Below the pieces are notes generated by a model, which saw nothing but the letters and a program-made list of their open reading frames with translations, had not been told where the DNA came from and did not search any database. Source: DATKBT01 sp035546295 (lineage in GTDB: Bacteria > Acidobacteriota > Thermoanaerobaculia > Multivoradales > Multivoraceae). Taken from it: DNA of 56,457 bases. The stretch lies in NCBI GenBank assembly GCA_035546295.1, contig DATKBT010000122.1, forward strand, positions 1 to 56,457, given 5' to 3'. Positions within the stretch are counted from its first letter, which is position 1; each line of letters starts with the position of its first letter. Positions 14,707 through 22,920 of the stretch are shown here, one piece after another. Position numbers and translations under genes: made by a program.

Positions 14707-16842
14707 ATGGCGGACACTGGCAATCGCAGCGAGCGACTCTCGGACCTGCGCGCTCGTTGGGAGGCGGACCGCAGGTCGCGACTGTTCCTGCAGCTCGCCG
14801 AGGAGTACCGGCGGCAGGGCCAGCCGCTCGAAGCGATGGCGGTGCTCGACGAGGGCCTCAGCAGGCATCCGTCATCGGTCGCCGGCAAGGTTCTCCAGGG
14901 GCGCTGCCGGCTCGAGTCGGGCCAGGTCGAGGCCGCGGCGGCGACCTTGGAGGAGGTCGTCAGCAGGGATCCGACCCACATCGTGGCCTATCGCTGGCTG
15001 ACGGAATCGTACCTGGAGCTCGGTGACGCCGAGCAGGCGCGGCGGCGCCTCGACGTCTACACGCAGCTCAACCCTCAGGGCGAGGACCTCTCGGATCTGA
15101 GCCGGCGTCTCGTCGCGCTCGAGGATCCGGCTCGGCGAGCGGAGGGATCCGTCCAGCCGCCGAGCTCGGGCACACCGTCTCGCCCGGACGCCCGCACGAC
15201 CGAAGCGCCGACCATCCTGACGCCCATTCCGCCGGAGCTGGGAGATCCGAAGCTCGTCGAATCGGAGCAGCCGACGGTCGCCCTGCGACGCGAGGAGCTG
15301 TCCCCGACGCCCTCCACTCCCGACGCCGCGCGCGACGCGCCCACGCGCGCCGTGCCCCTCGCCGATGCGGAGCGCCCGGCTGCAGGCCGAGAGAGCGATC
15401 GGGATGCGAGCCGAGACGCCGGGTACGATGCTCCGGAGGATGTCCCCGAGAGAGGATTCAGCGATCGAGCGGGCGCACCGGCGCTGTGGCCCTGGAACCG
15501 CCGAGAGGGATCCGGGGCCTCCGCCGAGACCGCCCCGGCTTCCGACTCGGCTCCGACTGCCGACGACGGCGACGAAGTGGTCGCGCCCCACGCGCGGACC
15601 GAAGCGCCGACCGCGAAGCACCGCCTCGCATCGCTGGGGCTCTTCCCCGACCCGCCGGCGGCCCGATCGGGGGAGGGTGACACGGCGGAAGACACGGCGG
15701 ACGACACTCCGGACGAGTCGGCGGAGCCGGACGCCGCCGAGCCCGAGAACGGAACCGCCAGGTCGGCAGTCCCCGCCGAAGCGGTCACCGCGGAGGTTCC
15801 GTGGTGGCGTCCCCGGCCCACCCCCTCGCCCTGGGACACGCAGGAGGCCGCGGTCGGGCCCTTTCCCTCGACCGACGATCCGGAGGAGCCGGCCGGCGAG
15901 CGGCAGCCCCCCGAGGAGCGGGAACCTGCCGGGTCCGAGGCGCCCGCGGGCGTTTTCGACACCTCCGCCCTCCTCGAGCCTTCCCCCCGCAGCGACGACG
16001 ACGAAGACGGCCTCTCCGAGGCGGCCACGAGCATGGTCGATCTGGCCGGCGACGAAGCACTCCATCCGGCCGACGAGGAGCGCCCCGCCGACTCCGAGAG
16101 CTCCGACGCCACGCCCGCGCCCCCACTCCCGGACGCGAGCGAGGAGATCGGGGGCCAACCGGTCGAACCTCCCCGGTTTCCCGGGCCGCTCACGGAGGAC
16201 GAGGCAGCGGTCGAGGCCGCGGCTGCTCCGGAAGCGGCCGGGACCCCGCACCAGGAGGCGCCTGCGCCGAGAGAGCGAGTCGCCGAGCCCGACGGGAGCG
16301 ACCTGTTCGGTCTGGGTCAGGCCCCCGACGCGCGCTGGAGCAGGCTGTGGGGCGGGGAGGGCGGCGCCCCGCCGGCGCCTGCCTCGGATCCGTTTCCCGA
16401 GCTGCATACGGGCTCTGTGGACAACGGATCGTCGACCGTCTTCGCTCTGGACGCCGGCGATCTGTTCGACGAGATCGACCTGGCCTCGATCCCCACTCGG
16501 CCGCTGTCGATCCCGTTCTGGTTGACGCACCCGGGATCGCCCGCCCGTTCCTCCCGATCCCAGGGACCCGCCACCCCCACCTTGGCGTACCTCTACCTGG
16601 AGCAGGGGCACGCCACGGAGGCCGAGGCCCTCTACGGGACCATCCTCGAGCGCGAGCCCGAGAACGAAGCCGCTCGGGAGGGACTGGCCGAGGTCGAGCG
16701 CGTGCGGGCTGATCTGAGCGCCGCTGCGCTGATCGGGGACTTCGAGCCGGAGCGCGGCGGCCTGACCGCAAAGCAGGTCTACGTCCTGCAGCGCTATCTC
16801 GCCCGGCTCCGGGGCCGAACGGACCACACCGATGTTTCGTGA
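14707..16842 (+). CDS. TPR protein with a long acidic disordered middle
   Basis: I do not recognise a named family. The 711-residue protein has no signal peptide, so it is probably cytoplasmic. The N-terminal 140 residues are TPR-like helices (FLQLAEEYRRQGQPLEAMAV, then LQGRCRLESGQVEAAAATL). Residues about 145-610 are rich in Glu, Asp, Pro and Ala with little predicted fold. A last TPR-like pair (LAYLYLEQGHATEAEALYG) lies at about 622-665, followed by a conserved-looking tail with LTAKQVYVLQRYLARL. The gene overlaps the Roadblock gene by 11 bases, so the two products are probably made together and may bind each other. Confidence 0.8.
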   Translation: MADTGNRSERLSDLRARWEADRRSRLFLQLAEEYRRQGQPLEAMAVLDEGLSRHPSSVAGKVLQGRCRLESGQVEAAAATLEEVVSRDPTHIVAYRWLTESYLELGDAEQARRRLDVYTQLNPQGEDLSDLSRRLVALEDPARRAEGSVQPPSSGTPSRPDARTTEAPTILTPIPPELGDPKLVESEQPTVALRREELSPTPSTPDAARDAPTRAVPLADAERPAAGRESDRDASRDAGYDAPEDVPERGFSDRAGAPALWPWNRREGSGASAETAPASDSAPTADDGDEVVAPHARTEAPTAKHRLASLGLFPDPPAARSGEGDTAEDTADDTPDESAEPDAAEPENGTARSAVPAEAVTAEVPWWRPRPTPSPWDTQEAAVGPFPSTDDPEEPAGERQPPEEREPAGSEAPAGVFDTSALLEPSPRSDDDEDGLSEAATSMVDLAGDEALHPADEERPADSESSDATPAPPLPDASEEIGGQPVEPPRFPGPLTEDEAAVEAAAAPEAAGTPHQEAPAPRERVAEPDGSDLFGLGQAPDARWSRLWGGEGGAPPAPASDPFPELHTGSVDNGSSTVFALDAGDLFDEIDLASIPTRPLSIPFWLTHPGSPARSSRSQGPATPTLAYLYLEQGHATEAEALYGTILEREPENEAAREGLAEVERVRADLSAAALIGDFEPERGGLTAKQVYVLQRYLARLRGRTDHTDVS

Positions 16843-17200
16843 GCAGCTCCGAGCCCTGCTGGCGTCCTTGGACGGCGACGCCGCGCTGGCGCTGGTGAGC
16901 GCGGACGGTCTCGTCGTCGACTCGGTGGTGCGCTCGGCACGAGGTCTGCAAATCCCGGATCTCGACATGCTCGCGGCCGAGCTGGTGGCGCTCTCCGCTT
17001 CGATCGCCGAGAATCACCGCGAGTTCGGGGGCGACGCGGTGCACGGCCTGTCGCTGGTCACCGAGCGGCTGAACCTGTCGCTGTCGACGGTGGCCGAGGG
17101 ATTCCTGCTGCTGGCCGCAACCGACGACGAGTCGACCCTGGGACGCATCCGCTTCGAGCTGAGGCGGGCCCCCCTTCAGCTCGCCGCCAGCCTGGGCTGA
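16832..17200 (+). CDS. Roadblock/LC7-domain protein (MglB-like)
   Basis: The 122-residue protein fits a single Roadblock/LC7 fold: an N-terminal helix (FREQLRALLASLDGDAALAL), a beta pair with the family-like phrase LVSADGLVVDSVV, a long helix (about 45-67) and a final beta-hairpin ending in a helix. MglB proteins of this fold act as GTPase-activating partners of MglA Ras-like GTPases and set cell polarity for pili. No MglA gene is in the window, so the partner is unknown. The start overlaps the end of the TPR gene by 11 bases. Confidence 0.7.
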   Translation: MFREQLRALLASLDGDAALALVSADGLVVDSVVRSARGLQIPDLDMLAAELVALSASIAENHREFGGDAVHGLSLVTERLNLSLSTVAEGFLLLAATDDESTLGRIRFELRRAPLQLAASLG

Positions 17201-17379
17201 GGTGAAGGCGACCAGAGGTCGGGGGCGGTCGGCCGGAGCCGCGGAACATCGCTGCTACGCCACGGCAACGGTGCGGGAGACGACGGGGTTCGGCGTCGGC
17301 CACTCGCGATCCGGGGGGCGGACTGAAATACTGTGGCTTCTCGGATCCGGAGCTGCTGGACCTGTGAGGTGATGGGATC

Positions 17380-17877
17380 GTGCTGACCTTCGATCAGATC
17401 AAAGAGCTGGCGAGCCTGGTGTCGGAACGCGGGCTGGAGGTGCTCGAGATCGAGCGCTCCGGCTTCCGCCTGCGAATCGCCGGCCCCGCCCGACCCTCGG
17501 CCGTCGGCACTCCGGTGCCGGCCGCACCGCTGGCGCCGGTGGCGGCGCCGGCCGAGAGCCCCCGCAGCTCGCCTGCCACCGCGGGCGCGCTCGCCAGCGG
17601 TAAGCAGGAGGAGGAGGACGACGATCGTCACTCCGGAGCCCACCTCCTCACCTCGCCGATCGTCGGCACCTTCTACGTGTGCCCGAGCCCGGACGCCGAT
17701 CCGTTCGTCCGAGTCGGTGACCGGGTCGAGAAGGGCCAGATCGTCTGCATCGTCGAGGCGATGAAGCTCATGAACGAGATCGAGGCGGACGTCGACGGCG
17801 TCGTCGTCGAGGTCATTCCACAGAACGCGCAACCGGTGGAGTACGGCGAGCCCCTGTTCGCGATCCGGCCAGATTGA
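17380..17877 (+). CDS. accB: Acetyl-CoA carboxylase biotin carboxyl carrier protein
   Basis: AccB carries the biotin that AccC carboxylates and the AccAD transferase uses, in the first step of fatty acid synthesis. The C-terminal biotinyl domain is complete: SPIVGTFYVCPSPDADPFV, then EAMKLMNEI with the biotin-accepting lysine at residue 129. The N-terminus has the expected helix (LTFDQIKELASLVSERGLEVLEIE). An Ala/Pro-rich linker (about 40-75) joins the two. Length (165) is typical. The start is GTG. accC follows directly. Confidence 0.95.
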   Translation: MLTFDQIKELASLVSERGLEVLEIERSGFRLRIAGPARPSAVGTPVPAAPLAPVAAPAESPRSSPATAGALASGKQEEEDDDRHSGAHLLTSPIVGTFYVCPSPDADPFVRVGDRVEKGQIVCIVEAMKLMNEIEADVDGVVVEVIPQNAQPVEYGEPLFAIRPD

Positions 17878-17984
17878 AGCGTCGGCTCGCCTCTTGCGTC
17901 GCGCTCTCCGCAACGCCGCAGATCCTCGATCAGACCGAGTCCGAATCGCCGCCGGGCACCGCATTCCCAGATCCCACGCCGGCC

Positions 17985-19331
17985 TTGTTCAAGAAGATCC
18001 TCATCGCCAACCGCGGAGAGATCGCGCTCCGCGTGATCCACGCCTGCCGAGAGCTGGGCGTGGCCACCGTCGCCGTCCACTCGACCGCGGACCGCGACAG
18101 CCTCCACGTGACCTATGCCGACGAGGACGTGTGCATCGGTCCGCCCTCCCCCAGCCAGAGCTATCTCGACGTCACCGCGATCCTGTCGGCCGCCGAGATC
18201 ACGGGCGCGGACGCCGTCCATCCGGGCTACGGCTTCCTGTCGGAGAACGCTCACTTCGCCGAGATCCTCGACGAGTGCAATCTGGCCTGGATCGGGCCGC
18301 GGCCCGACACCATCCGCCGGATGGGGGACAAGGCGGTCGCCCGGCAGACGGCGATCGCGGCCGGCGTCCCCGTCCTGCCGGGCAGCGAGGGCGTGCTGAT
18401 GGATGCCGGCGAGGCGCGCCGGGTGGCCGGAAGGGTCGGCTACCCCGTGATCCTCAAGGCCGCTGCAGGTGGCGGTGGACGCGGCATGCGTGTCGTCCAC
18501 GACGCCGACGCAGTCCAGAAGCAGTTCGAGACCGCGAGCACCGAGGCCGAGCGGGCCTTCGGCGACGGCTCGCTGTACCTCGAGAAGTACCTGGTCGAGC
18601 CGCGTCACGTGGAGTTCCAAATCTTTGGCGATCACCACGGTCGCATCCTCCATCTCTGCGAGCGGGAGTGCTCGATCCAGCGCCGCCACCAGAAGCTGAT
18701 CGAGGAGGCGCCGGCGCCGGGGCTGGGAGCAGAGCTGCGAGAGGCGATGGGCGACGCCGCGGTTCGACTGGCGCGCTCGGTCGACTACGAGAACGCGGGA
18801 ACGGTGGAGTTCCTGCTCGATACAGACGGCAGCTTCTACTTCATGGAGATGAACACTCGGATCCAAGTCGAGCATCCGGTCACCGAGACCGTGCTGGGGC
18901 TCGACCTGGTCAAGACCCAGATTCGCGTCGCGGCCGGCGAGCGGCTCGAGGTGCCAGACGGCCTGCAGCCGCGCGGTCACGCCATCGAGTGCCGGATCAA
19001 CGCGGAGGATCCCACGACCTTTCGGCCCAGCCCCGGTCAGATCGAGACCTTCCACGTGCCGGGGGGCCCGGGCGTCCGGGTCGACACCCACGCCTACGAG
19101 GACTACTTCTTCCCCCCCTACTACGACTCGCTGATCGCCAAGCTGATCGCATTCGGCGGCAGCCGCGACGAGGCGATCGTCAGGATGGAGCGGGCGCTCG
19201 ACATGTTCGTCATCGAGGGGATCAAGACCAGCGTGCCGCTGCACCGCCTCGTCATGCGCGACGCCGAGTATCGCGCCGGCCGCCTGTCGACGCGCTTCAT
19301 GGAGGGATTTCTGAAGCGGACCTCCCTGTGA
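17985..19331 (+). CDS. accC: Acetyl-CoA carboxylase, biotin carboxylase subunit
   Basis: AccC carboxylates biotin on AccB using ATP and bicarbonate. The sequence begins FKKILIANRGEIALRVI, as in nearly all AccC, so the TTG at 17985 is preferred; it gives 448 residues against 449 in E. coli. The frame stays open back to a TTG at 17874 overlapping the accB stop, which would add 37 unconserved residues; translational coupling there cannot be excluded. ATP-grasp motifs are intact: LKAAAGGGGRGMRVV and the catalytic MEMNTRIQVEHPVTE. The enzyme is cytoplasmic. Confidence 0.95.
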   Translation: MFKKILIANRGEIALRVIHACRELGVATVAVHSTADRDSLHVTYADEDVCIGPPSPSQSYLDVTAILSAAEITGADAVHPGYGFLSENAHFAEILDECNLAWIGPRPDTIRRMGDKAVARQTAIAAGVPVLPGSEGVLMDAGEARRVAGRVGYPVILKAAAGGGGRGMRVVHDADAVQKQFETASTEAERAFGDGSLYLEKYLVEPRHVEFQIFGDHHGRILHLCERECSIQRRHQKLIEEAPAPGLGAELREAMGDAAVRLARSVDYENAGTVEFLLDTDGSFYFMEMNTRIQVEHPVTETVLGLDLVKTQIRVAAGERLEVPDGLQPRGHAIECRINAEDPTTFRPSPGQIETFHVPGGPGVRVDTHAYEDYFFPPYYDSLIAKLIAFGGSRDEAIVRMERALDMFVIEGIKTSVPLHRLVMRDAEYRAGRLSTRFMEGFLKRTSL

Positions 19332-19364
19332 AGCGAGGCGTCGCCGTCGACTTGCCCCCGAACC

Positions 19365-19426
19365 GAGTTTCCAACCTGTCCCCGATCTCGACGTCCGGAC
19401 GAGATCGGTACCTGTCCCCGATCTCG
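19365..19426. repeat. Two short GACAGG-type repeats between accC and thiE
   Basis: The two elements share CCTGTCCCCGATCTCG (ending at 19390 and 19426). The second also forms a perfect hairpin, CGAGATCGG (19400-19408) with CCGATCTCG (19418-19426) and a 9-nt loop. The reverse complement of the core, GGGGACAGG, recurs after thiE. Confidence 0.8.
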
Positions 19427-19458
19427 GCCCGTGCGGGATCCGGGCGTAGGAGAGCTCG

Positions 19459-20136
19459 GTGTCGGTGAACGGTGGTCGTCGCCCGTGGCTCCCGCTCGAG
19501 CCCCTGCCTCGCCTCTACGCCATCGCCGACGTCGAGGCGCTCGGTGCCGGCGCCGGCGACCTCGACCCGGTGCTGGAGGCAGTGTCGATGCTGGCCGCGG
19601 TCGGCGTCCACTGGATCCAGCTCCGTGCGAAGCGGCTCTGCGGTCGCGACGTCTTCGCCATGGTCGAGGGCTGCCTCGACCGGCTCGCCGGACACCCGGA
19701 GGTCGCGCTGTGGGTCGACGACCGGGTCGACGTGGCGGCCTGCCTGCCTGTCGCGGGAGTCCATCTCGGTCAGCTCGACCTCCCGCCGGCGGGCGCGAGG
19801 CGGGTGCTCGGCGCCGACCCGTGGATCGGCCTCTCCACCCACACGATCGAACAGGGCCGCGCCGGCCAGAGCGATTCCGCGGTCGACGTGGTCGCCGTCG
19901 GTCCGATCTACGCCACGCGGAGCAAAGGGGCTCCGGACCGAGTCGTGGGCCTCGCCGGCGTCGAGCACGCCCGCTCCCTCGGCCGCAAGCCGCTGATCGC
20001 GATCGGCGGGATCGACGCCGAGCGGGCGCCCGCCGTGCTCGCCGCCGGCGCCGACTCCGTCGCCGTGATCGGCGCGCTCGGGCGAGGGAGCGAGATCGAG
20101 CCCAACGCCCGCCGGCTGCTGGCGGCGGTGAGGTAG
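19459..20136 (+). CDS. thiE: Thiamine phosphate synthase
   Basis: ThiE joins the pyrimidine and thiazole halves of thiamine to give thiamine phosphate. Family landmarks appear in order in this TIM-barrel protein: LYAIADVEAL, WIQLRAKRL, WVDDRVDVAA, GVHLGQLDLP, GLSTHT, VVAVGPIYATRSK and PLIAIGGID. Length is 225 residues. The start is GTG with TAGGAGAG a few bases before it. No other thiamine gene is nearby, so it stands alone and is flanked on both sides by the same type of short repeat. Confidence 0.9.
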   Translation: MSVNGGRRPWLPLEPLPRLYAIADVEALGAGAGDLDPVLEAVSMLAAVGVHWIQLRAKRLCGRDVFAMVEGCLDRLAGHPEVALWVDDRVDVAACLPVAGVHLGQLDLPPAGARRVLGADPWIGLSTHTIEQGRAGQSDSAVDVVAVGPIYATRSKGAPDRVVGLAGVEHARSLGRKPLIAIGGIDAERAPAVLAAGADSVAVIGALGRGSEIEPNARRLLAAVR

Positions 20137-20176
20137 ACCCCCGCGTGCGGCGGTGCTGCCCCTCGCGGGGGAAAGG

Positions 20177-20233
20177 TCCCAGTTCGGGGACAGGTACCTA
20201 TCTCACACCGATCCCAGTTCGGGGACAGGTACC
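20177..20233. repeat. 22-bp direct repeat after thiE (two copies)
   Basis: TCCCAGTTCGGGGACAGGTA plus CC occurs at 20177-20198 and again at 20212-20233. The core GGGGACAGGTACC is the reverse complement of the element before thiE. The pattern resembles REP-type elements mobilised by RAYT transposases; no such gene is in the window. Confidence 0.8.
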
Positions 20234-20307
20234 GATCTCTCAGGTTGGAGATCCGGCTCGTCCCGAGAGGCCGCGATCCCCGATCCGCCACGTTCGGCGT
20301 CCCCTCC

Positions 20308-20316
20308 TGCTATCGT
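20308..20316 (+). promoter_or_regulatory. Extended -10 promoter element for the mini-protein gene
   Basis: TGCTATCGT carries the extended TG and a -10 with four of six consensus bases, 27 bases before the ATG of the 38-residue ORF. Confidence 0.4.
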
Positions 20317-20342
20317 TTGCCGGACTCTCGAGAGGATGAGAA

Positions 20343-20459
20343 ATGAGCTCCCTGGCGCTGGTGACGATGATCGTGATCTGCAGCATCGTCTGGGGAGGCT
20401 CCGTCCTGCTCGTTGTCACCGCGGTGCGCAGTGAGAGCCGCCGACAGCGCGGGAGCTGA
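20343..20459 (+). CDS. MetS-like small membrane protein (38 residues)
   Basis: A 38-codon ORF with a good GGATGAG ribosome site encodes one membrane segment followed by a basic tail. The pattern MSSLALVTMIVICSIVWGGS then a positively charged C-terminus matches what I know of MetS, the small subunit of NSS-family methionine/alanine importers (hydrophobic helix with WGG). MetS normally sits next to its transporter, but no NSS transporter gene is in this window. It may serve a transporter encoded elsewhere or another membrane complex. Confidence 0.6.
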   Translation: MSSLALVTMIVICSIVWGGSVLLVVTAVRSESRRQRGS

Positions 20460-20519
20460 GCGGCCGATGCTGCTTCGCCCTCGGCGACTCGCCGAGGTGG
20501 AGCTCTCCGGGCACGCCGG

Positions 20520-21083
20520 ATGCGGACCCCTGTGACGAAGCCGCCGATGCGCATCTACCTCGTGGGGTTCATGGGAGCGGGCAAGACGACCGTGGGGCGA
20601 CGCGTGGCGAGGCGTCTGGGCCTCTCCTTCGTGGATCTGGACACCGAGATCGAGCGACAGGCAGGGGTTGCGATTCCTGTGATCTTCGAGCGCGAGGGAG
20701 AGAGCGGCTTTCGCCAGCGCGAGCGCGCAGCCCTGCGAGCGCTGTCGAGGCGCCGCGGCATCGTGGTGGCGACCGGGGGCGGCACCCTGAGCAGCCCGGA
20801 GAATCGGGAGCTGATCCGCCGCTCCGGCAGGAGCATCTTTCTCGATGCTCCCCTCGAGGTGCTGTTCGATCGGATCGAGCGCTCCTCGCGCAGCCGTCCG
20901 CTGTTTCGCGACCGCGATCAGGCCCGTCGTCTCTACGAGCGACGCCTCGAGGGCTATCGCGACGCAGAGTTGGCGATACCGGTGGCCGCGGGCGATGCCG
21001 CCGATGAGGTCGCAGCGCGCATCGTGGAGCGACTGGTGGAGCGACTGTCGGAGCGGCTGGAGAACGGCTCGTGCGCTACCTGA
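20520..21083 (+). CDS. aroK: Shikimate kinase
   Basis: The enzyme phosphorylates shikimate with ATP, the fifth step of the shikimate pathway to aromatic amino acids. The P-loop GFMGAGKTTVG lies near residue 16, followed by DLDTEIER, GESGFRQRERAAL and ATGGGTL, and the lid region RPLFRDRDQARRLYERR. The frame starts at ATG 20520; an internal ATG at 20547 (MRIYLVGF) would match the family's usual start better, with the extra nine residues dispensable. Its end overlaps the phosphoesterase gene by 13 bases. Confidence 0.92.
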   Translation: MRTPVTKPPMRIYLVGFMGAGKTTVGRRVARRLGLSFVDLDTEIERQAGVAIPVIFEREGESGFRQRERAALRALSRRRGIVVATGGGTLSSPENRELIRRSGRSIFLDAPLEVLFDRIERSSRSRPLFRDRDQARRLYERRLEGYRDAELAIPVAAGDAADEVAARIVERLVERLSERLENGSCAT

Positions 21084-21829
21084 TCCTCTCCGACATCCAC
21101 GGCAACTGGGACGCGATGCGGACCGTTCTGCGCAAGGTCAAGCGCAAACGATTCGACCGGACCCTGCTGCTGGGCGATCTGGTCGGCTACGGCGCCGCGC
21201 CCAACCAGGTCATGGACGAGATGCACTCGCTGCCGGGGGATCTGTTCGTGGTGCGCGGCAACCACGACAAGGTAGTCGCCGGGCTCGAGTCGGGCGAGGG
21301 CTTCAACGAGATCGCCCTGCTCTCGGCGAAGTGGACGACGACGCGGTTGACCGAGCGGCACCTGAAAGAGCTGCGTGAGCTGCCGGCGGGGCCGAGGGTC
21401 ATCGAGGAGAGCGACGACGGCGTGGAGCTGGCGATCTGCCACGGCTCGCCGGGAGACGAGGACTACTACCTGTTCGCCGAGCAGGATGCCTGGCCGGCCT
21501 TTCAGGCCGAGCCCCAGGCCCGCCTCACGTTCTTCGGGCACACGCACCTGCCGTCGCTGTTCATCCTCCATCAGGGGGGCGTGCGCGGAATGCTGCTGCG
21601 CGGCGACGGGCGCGTGCACATCAGCGACCGGCTCCGCTACCTGGTCAACCCCGGCTCGATCGGCCAGCCGCGCGATCGCGACCGGCGCGCCGCCTTCATG
21701 ATCTACGACTCACAACGACGGGTCCTCTCCTGGCGTCGTGTCGACTATCCGATCGAGGTCGCCCGGCGCCGGATCCTCGAGGCCGGCCTGCCGGCGCCAC
21801 TCGCCGACCGCCTCAACTTCGGCGTGTAG
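21071..21829 (+). CDS. Metallophosphoesterase (calcineurin-like, YfcE/ApaH type)
   Basis: The 252-residue protein has all five metal motifs of the calcineurin-like fold: SDIHGN near the start, GDLVGYGA, RGNHDK, a lone His in CHGSPGDEDYYLF and FGHTHLP. A NPGSIGQPRD motif is shared with the MJ0936/YfcE and PrpE-like groups. It probably hydrolyses phosphodiesters or phosphoproteins in the cytoplasm using two divalent metals; the natural substrate cannot be told from sequence. Start GTG overlaps aroK, so expression is coupled. It converges with the ccm operon 80 bases away. Confidence 0.85.
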   Translation: MRYLILSDIHGNWDAMRTVLRKVKRKRFDRTLLLGDLVGYGAAPNQVMDEMHSLPGDLFVVRGNHDKVVAGLESGEGFNEIALLSAKWTTTRLTERHLKELRELPAGPRVIEESDDGVELAICHGSPGDEDYYLFAEQDAWPAFQAEPQARLTFFGHTHLPSLFILHQGGVRGMLLRGDGRVHISDRLRYLVNPGSIGQPRDRDRRAAFMIYDSQRRVLSWRRVDYPIEVARRRILEAGLPAPLADRLNFGV

Positions 21830-21909
21830 CGCCGGTGGGCCCGCCCCGAGAGGCCGCCTCCCAGGTGACCGGCAGGCGACGGTCCGCGGATAGAGGGAGC
21901 TTCGGCGGG

Positions 21910-22920
21910 CTACGCCCCGGGGGGCGGCGTCGTCATGATCTCCTGCGTGCTCCGCCCTTCGCGCGCCAGTCCGAGGACGTGCTCGAGAACGGTATGGCTG
22001 CCGTCCGCCGCCGCGAGACCCTGCTCCCAGGTGGCGATCGCGCCTTCGCGGTCGTCGAGCTGGAGCTGGATCAGGCCACGCATCAGGGCCGCCTGGCTGA
22101 GGGTGGGATCGGCGGTGAGCGCTCGCTCGAGCAGGACGAGCGCGTCCTGAGGTTGCCCCATGGTGTAGCGGACGATGCCGGAGACGTAGTTTCCGATCGG
22201 GTCCTCCGGCGCCTGAGCCAGGATCTGCTGCGCCTCCTGGAAGGCGTCGAAGAACTGCTCGTGGGCCATCAGGAGCTGCGCCAGGTCGCGCCGGGCGTCG
22301 AGGTCCGACGGATTCTGGGACGCACGATCCCTCAGCGCCTGGACCTGGGCCGTGACCTGGGGCGGCAGGGCGGGCTGGCCGCGGTCGAAGTCGCCCCCGC
22401 CCCCGCCCGCACCTGCGGCCGGAGGTCCCTGCTGGGCCATCGGCTGCTCGGGTGCAGGGACCGCGTCGCGTTGCGCCCAGAAAACGAGAAGGGCCACCAG
22501 CCCGACGGCGCCGCCACCGAGCAGCGCGCCGGCGAGAGCCGGATGGCGGCGGCTCCAGGAGCTCCCCGCAGCGGGCTCGGGCGGCGTGTGCCCGGCGGGC
22601 TCCGCCTCGCGAGGTCCCGTCGCCGCCCCACGCTGCTGGTGAAGGCGCGCGCGCGCGGCGTCGAGCTCACGCAGAACACGGGCCGCCGCGAGCTCCAGCT
22701 CGTCGCGATCGGCGGCCCCCAGATCCGGCCCCTCGCTGCCGCGCAGCCGTGCGTAGAGCTCGTCCCGCTGCGCCTCGAGGTCCTCGATGCGCAGGTCGAG
22801 ATCGCTGCGAGCCCGCCTCGTCTGCCGGGTCGATCGCCGCGCGACGAGCAGCGCCAGGATGCCGCCCGCCAACAGGCCCAGCCCGAGGACCAGGAGCGGG
22901 AGCTCTCCGAGCTCGCTCAT
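21910..22920 (-). CDS. ccmI: Cytochrome c biogenesis protein CcmI (CycH-type TPR)
   Basis: CcmI/CycH holds apocytochrome c for the heme-ligation complex. The N-terminus has one membrane helix (about 8-26) and a basic, coiled-coil region (about 28-95); a second membrane helix lies at about 126-146. A Gly/Pro linker follows, then a periplasmic TPR domain (about 190-320, LDARRDLAQLLMAHEQFFDA, NYVSGIVRYTMGQPQDALVL, AALMRGLIQLQLDDREGAI). Length 336. The start overlaps the ccmH stop by four bases. It is the last gene of the ccm operon. Confidence 0.85.
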   Translation of the reverse strand: MSELGELPLLVLGLGLLAGGILALLVARRSTRQTRRARSDLDLRIEDLEAQRDELYARLRGSEGPDLGAADRDELELAAARVLRELDAARARLHQQRGAATGPREAEPAGHTPPEPAAGSSWSRRHPALAGALLGGGAVGLVALLVFWAQRDAVPAPEQPMAQQGPPAAGAGGGGGDFDRGQPALPPQVTAQVQALRDRASQNPSDLDARRDLAQLLMAHEQFFDAFQEAQQILAQAPEDPIGNYVSGIVRYTMGQPQDALVLLERALTADPTLSQAALMRGLIQLQLDDREGAIATWEQGLAAADGSHTVLEHVLGLAREGRSTQEIMTTPPPGA

